From NCBI GenBank assembly GCA_927910985.1, contig CAKMOP010000198.1:1-6641 (forward strand): a DNA stretch of 6,641 nucleotides, written 5' to 3'. A program made the position numbers and the translations under genes. This DNA comes from an uncultured Porphyromonas sp. (GTDB lineage Bacteria; Bacteroidota; Bacteroidia; Bacteroidales; Porphyromonadaceae). The first letter of the stretch is position 1. The number at the start of each line of letters is the position of its first letter. Shown piece by piece: positions 1 through 5,939 of the stretch. The notes under the pieces are model-generated. The model was not told where the DNA came from, did not search any database, and saw only the letters and a list, made by a program, of their open reading frames with translations.

Positions 1-771
1 CTGCCACGAGATCGGCTCACCCACGAGGATGCGGAAGTGCCGTCCGTGCGTACGGAAGAGTTCATCGGGGAGGAGTGCCTGCCCTGGATCGAACTTCATC
101 CCGAGGGCCTGCTTGATGCGCCAGACCCAATAGAAGTGACGGCTGTTCTGCCCTACGAAGTGCAGGGGGACAATATCACGCTGATGGGCGATGGCCTGCG
201 TGACGAAGGTCTTGCGCCAAGGGCTATCCTGCAGCTTCCCATCGAAGATGCGCGAGCACGAGCCTGCGGGGAACGTCCCGATAGGCGCTTCTCCCTGCAT
301 CGCCTCCTGCAGAAGGGATACGGCCTGTCGCCCCTGCGAGCCCTGACGGTTATTCACTGGTAGGAAGACCGACTGCAAGGGGCGGAGGTAGTACAAGAGG
401 TCGGAGACCATATAGCGTACCGCCCCGTAGTGCTTCCCTATCATATAGGAGAGCGAGATACCATCCATGCCGCCCAAGGGGTGATTGCAGGCGAAGATAC
501 ACCGCCCCGACTCAGGGAGTCGCTCGGGATGCACCCACTCGGCGGTCACAGCAAATTCGCCCATCAGTGCCTCGAGGAAGTCCAATCCATCGAGGTGCCC
601 ATAGCGGTAGAGAATCTCATTGATCTCGCGCTGGTGAATCAGTCGCTCCAGCGGACGAAGGACAAAGGGAGGGAGGTGCTTACCCACCTTTTCCTCCAGG
701 ACCTTCCCTATATGGATAGCTAAGGGATGATCCTGTGAGGAGTATTGGGCTTGCTCGGTCAGCGGTCGCAT
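1..771 (-). CDS. PlsC-like / hemolysin-type lysophospholipid acyltransferase family protein, C-terminus beyond window
   Basis: This is an open frame of 257 codons from ATG at 771 to the window edge, with no stop reached. Seen: an NHPLGGMDG block at residues 96-104 (H97 and D103 as likely catalytic pair), FPAG at 167-170 followed by SCSR, a DSPWRKTF block at about 182-189, and VPLHFVGQNS at 201-210. This order matches the membrane-associated PlsC-like acyltransferase fold, in the branch often annotated as hemolysin or glycerol acyltransferase. Such enzymes move an acyl chain from acyl-ACP or acyl-CoA to a lipid acceptor at the inner membrane. In Bacteroides, relatives make glycine lipids (GlsA/GlsB), so a role in aminolipid synthesis is possible but inferred. 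The histidine and aspartate are separated by five residues, not the four of classical PlsC. The ATG lies 10 bp after the valS stop, which suggests co-transcription. No clear Shine-Dalgarno is visible; a GTG directly precedes the ATG in frame. Confidence 0.82.
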   Translation of the reverse strand, partial: MRPLTEQAQYSSQDHPLAIHIGKVLEEKVGKHLPPFVLRPLERLIHQREINEILYRYGHLDGLDFLEALMGEFAVTAEWVHPERLPESGRCIFACNHPLGGMDGISLSYMIGKHYGAVRYMVSDLLYYLRPLQSVFLPVNNRQGSQGRQAVSLLQEAMQGEAPIGTFPAGSCSRIFDGKLQDSPWRKTFVTQAIAHQRDIVPLHFVGQNSRHFYWVWRIKQALGMKFDPGQALLPDELFRTHGRHFRILVGEPISWQ

Positions 772-781
772 CACGGCAGCG

Positions 782-3406
782 TTACTTGCCCGAGAGCTGA
801 CGGATGCTCTGCTCGATCGTAGCGATACGGCTCTCAGCGTCGGCCTTCTTCTTGCGCTCGAGGCTGATGACGGCCTCGGGAGCCTTGCTCACGAAGCTCT
901 CATTGCTCAGCTTCTTCTCTACGCCAGCGAGGAACTTCTGCTGGTACTCGAGGTCGGCATGGAGCTTCTTCAGCTCTTCCTCGACATCGATATAAGCGGC
1001 CATAGGCACGGCGAACTCATCCGTCCCGATGACGAAGCTCACAGCACCTTCACTGCGTACACCGCTACGGTCGATCGCCGAAAGGCCGGCCATCTTGATG
1101 AGCACTTCATCGAGCTCGGTGGTATAGCTGGGGCTTGCTTCGAGGGCAAGGGCTTCGCGTGGCGAGAGGTTCTTGCTGGTGCGTAGGCTGCGCACGGTGG
1201 TGATGATCTCCTGAGCGACAGCGAAGCGCGTGAGGAAGGCTTCGTCGAAGGCTTCAGCTGGGCGCTGCTGGGCATTCATGATGCTCTCACCCTCGGCACG
1301 CTCAGCGAGGTTCTGCCACAGTTCTTCGGTGATGAAGGGCATGAAGGGGTGAAGGATACGCAGGATTTCATCGAAGAAGTCAAGTGCCTCACGGCAGGTC
1401 GTCTGGTCGATGGGCGAGCCGTAAGCAGGCTTGATCAGCTCGAGGTACGAGGAGGAGAAGTCGTCACGGATGAGCTTATAGACGAGGGTCAGCGCCTCGC
1501 TGATGCGGTACTTCGCGAAGAGATCATCCAGCTCAGAAGCCGCCTTGCTAAGCACCTGACGCATCCAGTAGGAAGCTAAGCGAGAAGCCTCAGGCTGTGG
1601 TGTGGCGGCCGCTTCGGCCGTCCAGCCCTTCACCAGACGGAAGGCGTTCCAGATCTTATTGCAGAAGTTACGACCCTGCTCGCAGAGCGACTCGTCGAAG
1701 AGGATGTCATTCCCAGCAGGAGCACTCATGATGAGCCCCATGCGCACGCCATCTGCCCCGTACTTATCGATAAGGAGAAGCGGGTCGGGCGAGTTGCCGA
1801 GAGTCTTCGACATCTTGCGCCCCTGGTTGTCACGGACAATACCCGTGAGGTAAACGTTCTCAAAGGGCTTCTTCCCTTGGAACTCGTAGCCCGCCATAAT
1901 CATACGTGCGACCCAGAAGAAGAGGATATCGGGCCCGGTGACGAGGTCGGAAGTAGGATAGTAGTACTCAAGCTCCTTGTCTCCTTCGCTCAGTGCAGGA
2001 GCGAAGACCGTAATCGGCCAGAGCCACGAGGAGAACCAAGTGTCGAGGCAGTCGCTCTCACGGCGCAGGTCGGCAGCGGTAAGTCCAGCGTTCTTCTCCT
2101 GAGCTAAGCGGAGAGCTTCCTCGTCACTGGAAGCGACGACGAAGCTACCATCGGGGAGGTAATAGGCTGGGATGCGATGCCCCCACCACAGCTGACGGCT
2201 GATACACCAGTCCTTGATGTTCTCCATCCAGTGGCGATAGGTATTCTTGAACTTCGCAGGGTGCAGGCGGATCTCGTCATTCATCACCGCATCGAGGGCG
2301 GGCTTAGCGAGACCCTCCATCTTGAGGAACCACTGCATCGAGAGCTTGGGTTCGATGGGGACGAACGTACGCTCGGAGTGTCCTACCTTATTCGTGTAGG
2401 CCTCGACCTTCTCCATCAGGCTGGCAGCCTCGAGGTCGAGTTCGATCTGCTTACGTACGTCAAAGCGATCCATACCGGCATAAGCTCCCCCATGTTCGTT
2501 GAGCGTACCATCGTCGTGGAAGATATCGATGGTCTGCAGCTGGTGCTTCTCACCGAGCATATAGTCATTGACGTCGTGCGCAGGGGTGACCTTCAGACAG
2601 CCTGTACCGAACTCGATATCGACGTACTCGTCTTCGATGACGGGGACAGCACGCCCTACTAAGGGCACGATGAGCTTCTTGCCACGGAGGAAGCCGTAGC
2701 GCTCGTCATTGGGGTTGATACACACGGCGGTATCGCCCATGATGGTCTCGGGGCGGGTCGTCGCCACGACGACGTACTTATCGGCTTCGCCCTCGACGAA
2801 GTAGCGCAGGTAATAGAGCTTTCCCTGCTGCTCCTGATAGATAACTTCCTCATCGCTGAGGGCGGTCTGCGCCTTGGGGTCCCAGTTGACGACACGCACA
2901 CCACGGTAGATCAGCCCCTTGCGGTAGAGGTCGACGAAGACATCGATGACGCTCTGGCTGCGCTCGTCGTCCATCGTGAAGGCTGTGCGCTCCCAGTCAC
3001 AGGAGGCTCCGAGACGCTTGAGCTGCTCGAGGATGATGCCCCCGTGCTCACGCGTCCAGTCCCAAGCGTGCTCGAGGAAGGCCTCGCGCGTCAGGTCGTG
3101 CTTCTGGATACCCTGAGCAGCCAGACGGCCGACGACCTTCGCCTCCGTAGCTATGGAAGCGTGGTCAGTACCAGGCACCCAGCAGGCGTTGAAGCCACGC
3201 TGACGCGCACGGCGTACGAGGATATCCTGAATACTATTATTGAGCATATGCCCCATATGAAGTACGCCCGTGACGTTGGGTGGGGGAATGACGACGGTAT
3301 AAGCGGGGCGGTTATCGGGCGTCGAGTGGAAGAGCTTGTGCTGCATCCAGTACGCATACCACTTATTCTCCACAGCCTCGGGGCTGTACTTGGTAGCTAA
3401 CTCCAT
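782..3406 (-). CDS. valS: Valine--tRNA ligase (ValRS), complete
   Basis: This cytoplasmic class I synthetase charges tRNA-Val with valine and clears mischarged threonine. It has 874 residues, the usual bacterial length. Seen in order: [13 protein letters not shown] with the HIGH-type signature HMGH at 50-53; the CP1 editing domain with [12 protein letters not shown] at 216-227 and TPAHDVNDY at 274-282, including the conserved editing aspartate D278; [17 protein letters not shown] at 399-415; [10 protein letters not shown] at 455-464; and the KMSKS-type loop as KMSKT at 531-535, followed by LGNSPDP. A helical anticodon-binding domain spans about 610-745. The C-terminal coiled-coil arm, rich in Lys and Glu, spans about 806-872. 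ATG at 3406 fits the family N-terminus ([14 protein letters not shown]). There is no Shine-Dalgarno, which is common in Bacteroidetes. A candidate promoter lies about 95 bp upstream. The acyltransferase follows after 10 bp. Nothing suggests damage or transfer. Confidence 0.98.
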   Translation of the reverse strand: MELATKYSPEAVENKWYAYWMQHKLFHSTPDNRPAYTVVIPPPNVTGVLHMGHMLNNSIQDILVRRARQRGFNACWVPGTDHASIATEAKVVGRLAAQGIQKHDLTREAFLEHAWDWTREHGGIILEQLKRLGASCDWERTAFTMDDERSQSVIDVFVDLYRKGLIYRGVRVVNWDPKAQTALSDEEVIYQEQQGKLYYLRYFVEGEADKYVVVATTRPETIMGDTAVCINPNDERYGFLRGKKLIVPLVGRAVPVIEDEYVDIEFGTGCLKVTPAHDVNDYMLGEKHQLQTIDIFHDDGTLNEHGGAYAGMDRFDVRKQIELDLEAASLMEKVEAYTNKVGHSERTFVPIEPKLSMQWFLKMEGLAKPALDAVMNDEIRLHPAKFKNTYRHWMENIKDWCISRQLWWGHRIPAYYLPDGSFVVASSDEEALRLAQEKNAGLTAADLRRESDCLDTWFSSWLWPITVFAPALSEGDKELEYYYPTSDLVTGPDILFFWVARMIMAGYEFQGKKPFENVYLTGIVRDNQGRKMSKTLGNSPDPLLLIDKYGADGVRMGLIMSAPAGNDILFDESLCEQGRNFCNKIWNAFRLVKGWTAEAAATPQPEASRLASYWMRQVLSKAASELDDLFAKYRISEALTLVYKLIRDDFSSSYLELIKPAYGSPIDQTTCREALDFFDEILRILHPFMPFITEELWQNLAERAEGESIMNAQQRPAEAFDEAFLTRFAVAQEIITTVRSLRTSKNLSPREALALEASPSYTTELDEVLIKMAGLSAIDRSGVRSEGAVSFVIGTDEFAVPMAAYIDVEEELKKLHADLEYQQKFLAGVEKKLSNESFVSKAPEAVISLERKKKADAESRIATIEQSIRQLSGK

Positions 3407-3501
3407 AATAGCGGATTCGTGAAGTATCTATATGTTATTATTTATTTCTGCTTCTTCCCTGAGAGCTACATCTTCGCAGATGGAGCCAAGTATGGGAGAT
3501 A

Positions 3502-3509
3502 CAAATTTA
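3502..3509 (-). promoter_or_regulatory. Candidate Bacteroidetes -7 element upstream of valS
   Basis: On the minus strand this reads TAAATTTG, an exact match to TAnnTTTG, the -7 element used by the Bacteroidetes primary sigma factor. It sits in a locally AT-rich stretch 95 bp before the valS start and would give a leader of roughly 90 nt. No convincing TTTG-type -33 element is visible at the expected 19-21 bp upstream, so this rests on the -7 match and its position. Confidence 0.45.
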
Positions 3510-3601
3510 CATCAATCGCACGGATATCGGGTGCGCAGAGCCAGCCACGCACGACAAAGGAGTGGAGAGAGGGCGATATAAAAGGGGAAAGAAGGGCAGA
3601 C

Positions 3602-3895
3602 TTAGCCTCCGAAGCAGAGGAAGAGCAGACCGATGAGTGCCATCCCCACAAAGCTCACACCTATGATACCAGCCACGACAATCCCTGTCTGCAAGCCACG
3701 CCGCACCGTGATTCGTGGAGCGATAAGGAAGGCGACGAGATTCGGAACCGAGAAAGAGCTTATAAAGAGCCAGCGAGGAGGCGAGGCAAGCGCATAGTAG
3801 GCTACTTGAATCGCGATGAAGAGCAAGAGGGCGATACCCGACAATCCGAGGATCAGATCTCGGTGGCGGTACTTCCGCTGGGAGGCGTGCATCAT
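3602..3895 (-). CDS. Small three-helix inner-membrane protein, function unknown
   Basis: This is a 97-residue hydrophobic protein that I do not recognise. Three membrane segments can be seen: about 14-37 (ILGLSGIALLLFIAIQ core), about 42-59 (WLFISSFSVPNLVAFLI) and about 70-95, glycine-rich with GIVVAGIIGVSFVGMALIG. The N-terminus carries Lys/Arg/His (KYRHR at 8-12), and Arg61, Arg65 and Arg66 lie between segments two and three. By the positive-inside rule the N-terminus should face the cytoplasm. ATG at 3895 is the first of two adjacent methionines; an in-frame TAA lies a short way upstream, so no longer start is available. The other frames here give polar or cysteine/serine-rich products without membrane character, which favours this frame. 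It ends 195 bp before valS, on the same strand. There is no sign of a partner gene. Confidence 0.6.
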   Translation of the reverse strand: MMHASQRKYRHRDLILGLSGIALLLFIAIQVAYYALASPPRWLFISSFSVPNLVAFLIAPRITVRRGLQTGIVVAGIIGVSFVGMALIGLLFLCFGG

Positions 3896-4043
3896 TGGTA
3901 AGCAGTAGCTGGATGAGGGATGTGCAACTTAGTCCCACGAAGGTAAAAAGAATGTTACACAACATCGATTCGCCTCCTTCTTACAGCGACGCTGTGCGTA
4001 CTGCTACAAGAAAGAGCGTGCCCCTTGGAGCAGGTGCAGAAAG

Positions 4044-4153
4044 CTATATTGGTCACTGGACGAACCTATATTGCTCCACTCTGCGAGCTATATTGGTCGT
4101 CTCCCGAAGCTATATTGCTTCGCCCAACGACCTATATTGCTTCGGGTGCACAC
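4044..4153. repeat. Five-copy 22-bp direct repeat array with CTATATTG core
   Basis: The octamer CTATATTG begins at 4044, 4066, 4088, 4110 and 4132, so all four intervals are exactly 22 bp. The core is invariant in the five copies. The flanks are semi-conserved: each core after the first is preceded by a form of CGA(A)(G/C), and all are followed by G or C and then T. The remaining bases of each unit differ. Since 22 is not a multiple of three, the array cannot encode a repeated peptide. A period of about two helical turns puts every core on nearly the same face of the DNA. This fits an array of protein-binding sites, an iteron-like element, or the core of a small repetitive element such as a MITE. 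Its position between divergent genes is compatible with regulation. Confidence 0.85.
4095..4132. other. Nested inverted repeats centred on repeat copy 4
   Basis: CGAAGC (4105-4110) and GCTTCG (4117-4122) are a perfect inverted pair around TATATT. Outside them, after 4 bp on each side, GGTCGT (4095-4100) and ACGACC (4127-4132) form a second perfect inverted pair with the same centre. As RNA or extruded DNA this gives two 6-bp stems, a symmetric 4+4 internal loop and a 6-base apical loop. The next bases outward (ATAT with ATAT, then AGC with GCT) can extend it with mismatches. It could equally be a dyad operator. It does not look like an intrinsic terminator, as there is no T-run. Confidence 0.55.
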
Positions 4154-4264
4154 CCTACGTATAGAGAGCTACGAGCACCACAGGGGGCAGGATGAGCCGA
4201 TGCACTACCGCGACACTACGACAAGAGACGAAGTGACAAGATGCAGGCTGAGGAAACAAATAAG

Positions 4265-4272
4265 TATCTTTG
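4265..4272 (+). promoter_or_regulatory. Candidate Bacteroidetes -7 promoter element for the lipoprotein-rsmG operon
   Basis: TATCTTTG matches TAnnTTTG exactly, is followed by C, and is preceded by an A-rich stretch. It lies 73 bp before the lipoprotein start and predicts an untranslated leader of about 65-70 nt. The -33 region (about 4240-4245) has no clear TTTG. It is 112 bp downstream of the repeat array, so proteins bound there could act on this promoter from upstream. Confidence 0.55.
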
Positions 4273-4345
4273 CTACACGAAGTACACGACGCTCACCGCC
4301 GATGGTGCGCCTGGACTTCACGCTTAGTATGCTATCGCTACGGCA

Positions 4346-5212
4346 ATGAAACGACTGTACACACGGATCTTCCTCTCCCTACTCTTCGGTGCCTTCGTGG
4401 GCGCCTCGCTCACCGCCTGCTCGGGCTCAGGCAAGCAACAAAGTAGCGCAGACTCCACACAGGGTGACTGCTGCGACTCCATCTTCCCTGTGCAATGGGA
4501 TTCCATCCACATCAAGACCACCTACTACGACCAGCAAGCAGCTCGCTCGGGGTCGTCCGTCAATGTGGACATCCTCTACCATTATCCGACCAACGACACC
4601 ACCCTGCTCAAGACCATCAGCAAGGCATTCTTCGGTGATACTTACGCCACGATGAGCCCCAAGGCGGCCATCGAGCAGTACCTGCGTGAGGTGCGTAGCG
4701 AATATCTCTTCGGCGCCGACTCCCTCGGCTTCTCAGCCAAGGAGCTGGCTGATATGAAGAGCGAGCTATCCCTCTCCAACCGCATCACTTACTCCGACGA
4801 CCACATCATCACGATACAGAAGGATCTGTACACCTATTCGGCGGGCGCAGCCCACGGGCTACACGGTGTAGGAAACTACTCCCTCGACCGCAAGAGCAAA
4901 GACGTCATCAGCGAAGGCGACCTCTTCATCGACGGCTACGGACCCGAACTGAATAAGGTGCTTCAGCGCGCACTCATCAAGTCGTTAGGCCGCAAGACCG
5001 CTCAGGAAGTTGAGAAGGAAGACGGCATCTATGTCGCTGACCTCACGAGCAACGATAACTTCCGCCTCGATGCCAAGGGGATGACCTATACGTACAATCC
5101 CTACGAAATCGCCCCCTATGCGATGGGCGTCATCGAGTTCTTCATCCCCTACGAAGAGGTGCGTCACCTCCTTCGCCCCCAGAGTATCATCTACTATTAT
5201 ATACAGCACTAA
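4346..5212 (+). CDS. DUF3298 (RsiV/PdaC C-terminal-like) domain lipoprotein
   Basis: This is a 288-residue exported lipoprotein. Seen: basic start MKRLYTR, hydrophobic stretch 8-22, and lipobox LTAC with lipidated Cys25. A polar Ser/Gln linker runs to about 45, with an adjacent cysteine pair at 42-43. The segment at about 50-150 would correspond to the DUF4163-like half. The region 165-270 carries the marks I associate with DUF3298: SAGAAHG at 165-171, NYSLD at 177-181, EGDLF at 190-194 and YNPYEIAPYAMG at 240-251. In RsiV of Bacillus this fold binds lysozyme; in PdaC it accompanies a peptidoglycan deacetylase. In Bacteroidetes it is mostly a stand-alone lipoprotein of unknown role, so a cell-envelope function is inferred only. 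The residues after Cys25 (SGSGK) lack an acidic surface-export signal, hinting at a periplasm-facing protein. No Shine-Dalgarno is seen. It is probably the first gene of an operon with rsmG, 8 bp downstream. Confidence 0.85.
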   Translation: MKRLYTRIFLSLLFGAFVGASLTACSGSGKQQSSADSTQGDCCDSIFPVQWDSIHIKTTYYDQQAARSGSSVNVDILYHYPTNDTTLLKTISKAFFGDTYATMSPKAAIEQYLREVRSEYLFGADSLGFSAKELADMKSELSLSNRITYSDDHIITIQKDLYTYSAGAAHGLHGVGNYSLDRKSKDVISEGDLFIDGYGPELNKVLQRALIKSLGRKTAQEVEKEDGIYVADLTSNDNFRLDAKGMTYTYNPYEIAPYAMGVIEFFIPYEEVRHLLRPQSIIYYYIQH

Positions 5213-5220
5213 GACCGTAT

Positions 5221-5849
5221 ATGCCTACGATCGACCTCATCACCCGCTACTTTCCCCACCTCACCCCCGAGCAAGTAGAGCACTTCACCCAGCTTGACGC
5301 CCTCTATCGCGACTGGAATGCGAAGATCAACGTCATCTCGCGCAAGGACATCGATGCCCTCTACGAGCACCACGTACTCCACTCGCTGGGCATCGCTCAG
5401 ATGATACGCTTCAAGCCTGGGACACATATCCTCGACTTCGGCACGGGCGGTGGTTTCCCCGGCATCCCGCTGGCGATTCTCTTCCCCGAATGCGAGTTCC
5501 TGCTGGTCGATAGTATTGGCAAGAAGGTCAAGGTCGCAGCTGCTGTGGCCGAAGCCCTTGGGCTGAAGAACGTCCGCACCCTGCACGGGCGAGGCGAAGA
5601 CGTGAAGGAGCAGTTCGACTTCGTGGTCAGCCGCGCCGTGATGCGTCTGGAGGAATTGGTTGGCTTCACGCGCAAGCTCGTCCATCACGAGCAGCGCAAC
5701 GGGATGCCCAATGGGCTTATCTGCTCAAGGGCGGAGAGCTGCAGGCGGAGATACGTCCCTACAAGCGCATCGTCGAGGTGCAAGACCTCTACCCTACCTT
5801 CGACGAAGAGTACTTCAAGACGAAGAAGGTCGTTTACCTTCCCCTCTAA
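5221..5849 (+). CDS. rsmG: 16S rRNA (guanine-527-N7)-methyltransferase RsmG (GidB), disrupted by a -1 frameshift
   Basis: RsmG uses S-adenosylmethionine to methylate N7 of G527 in the 530 loop of 16S rRNA. Seen in the first frame: LYRDWNAKINVIS at 28-40, YEHHVLHSL at 48-56, the SAM-binding loop LDFGTGGGFPG at 71-81, VDSIGKK at 96-102 and VVSRAV at 135-140. After NGLIC (164-168) this frame turns into Arg/Ser-rich sequence and only stops at 5901, inside the terminator hairpin. The -1 frame from 5724 instead reads LKGGELQAEI..., ends FKTKKVVYLPL at TAA 5847-5849, and supplies the expected C-terminal strand with the conserved KG. One extra base near 5722-5724 (TGC-TC to TGC-CTC) would restore a normal 209-residue protein. 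The break is a true mutation or a sequencing error; the SAM site is intact, but the last fifth is lost. ATG at 5221 fits the family N-terminus. Confidence 0.93.
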
Positions 5850-5870
5850 GCGGGACTCTCCCCTCGCAAG

Positions 5871-5916
5871 GACAGCGCGCCCCCTACTACCACTCGGGTA
5901 GTAGGGGCGCGCTGTC
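5871..5916. terminator. Bidirectional terminator-like hairpin between convergent rsmG and menG
   Basis: The left arm 5871-5891 (GACAGCGCGC...CTACTACC) and right arm 5897-5916 (GGTAGTAG...GCGCTGTC) pair over 20 bp, with one bulged C in a run of five and loop ACTCG. It lies 21 bp after the restored rsmG stop and 23 bp after the menG stop on the other strand, where a shared terminator is expected. Neither side is followed by a proper T-run (GTTA on plus, CTTG on minus), so classical intrinsic termination is not certain. It may instead protect mRNA ends or work as a weaker terminator. Confidence 0.7.
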
Positions 5917-5939
5917 GTTAGGCAAACTCCTAAGGGCGG

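Larger units (their letters stand above)
3896..4345. other. Divergent intergenic region without a convincing gene
   Basis: This 450-bp stretch lies between the minus-strand membrane protein and the plus-strand lipoprotein. It holds an odd-centred perfect palindrome, ACAGCG-A-CGCTGT (3983-3995), the 22-bp repeat array (4044-4153), a small inverted repeat GGGTG-CA-CACCC (4144-4155) at the end of the array, and a promoter element (4265-4272). Open frames through it change meaning at each repeat and look like no protein family. I see no tRNA or other recognisable RNA gene. The segments 3996-4043 and 4156-4264 show nothing I can name. Confidence 0.6.

Noticed and set aside
37..723. Two plus-strand frames antisense to the acyltransferase
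   Set aside because: The minus-strand frame is continuous and carries acyltransferase motifs; the plus-strand frames have none.
804..3400. Plus-strand and alternate minus-strand frames inside valS
   Set aside because: All lie inside a complete, motif-rich valS; they result from GC-rich codon bias and match no family.
3419..3901. 160-codon plus-strand frame
   Set aside because: It is antisense to the three-helix membrane protein and is an extremely charged, low-plausibility sequence typical of an antisense shadow.
3938..3945. Minus-strand TACCTTCG as promoter of the membrane protein gene
   Set aside because: It has one mismatch to TAnnTTTG and the nearest TTG is only 14 bp upstream, too close for a -33 element. 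Too weak to annotate.
3507..3965. 152-codon minus-strand frame
   Set aside because: It overlaps the membrane protein gene in another frame and is rich in Arg, Ser and Cys without coherent membrane segments.
4044..4153. Repeats as a CRISPR array
   Set aside because: The conserved core is only 8 bp and the variable part 14 bp, far below CRISPR repeat and spacer lengths, and no cas gene is present.
3895..4349. Open frames of 89 and 92 codons through the repeat array on the plus strand
   Set aside because: The 22-bp period shifts frame at each copy, so the peptides just cycle through SYIG, LYC and AIL-like words. There is no family resemblance.
5707..5734. Programmed -1 frameshifting as the explanation for split rsmG
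   Set aside because: No X-XXY-YYZ slippery heptamer is present at the switch, and rsmG is not known to use recoding. A mutation or sequencing error is simpler.
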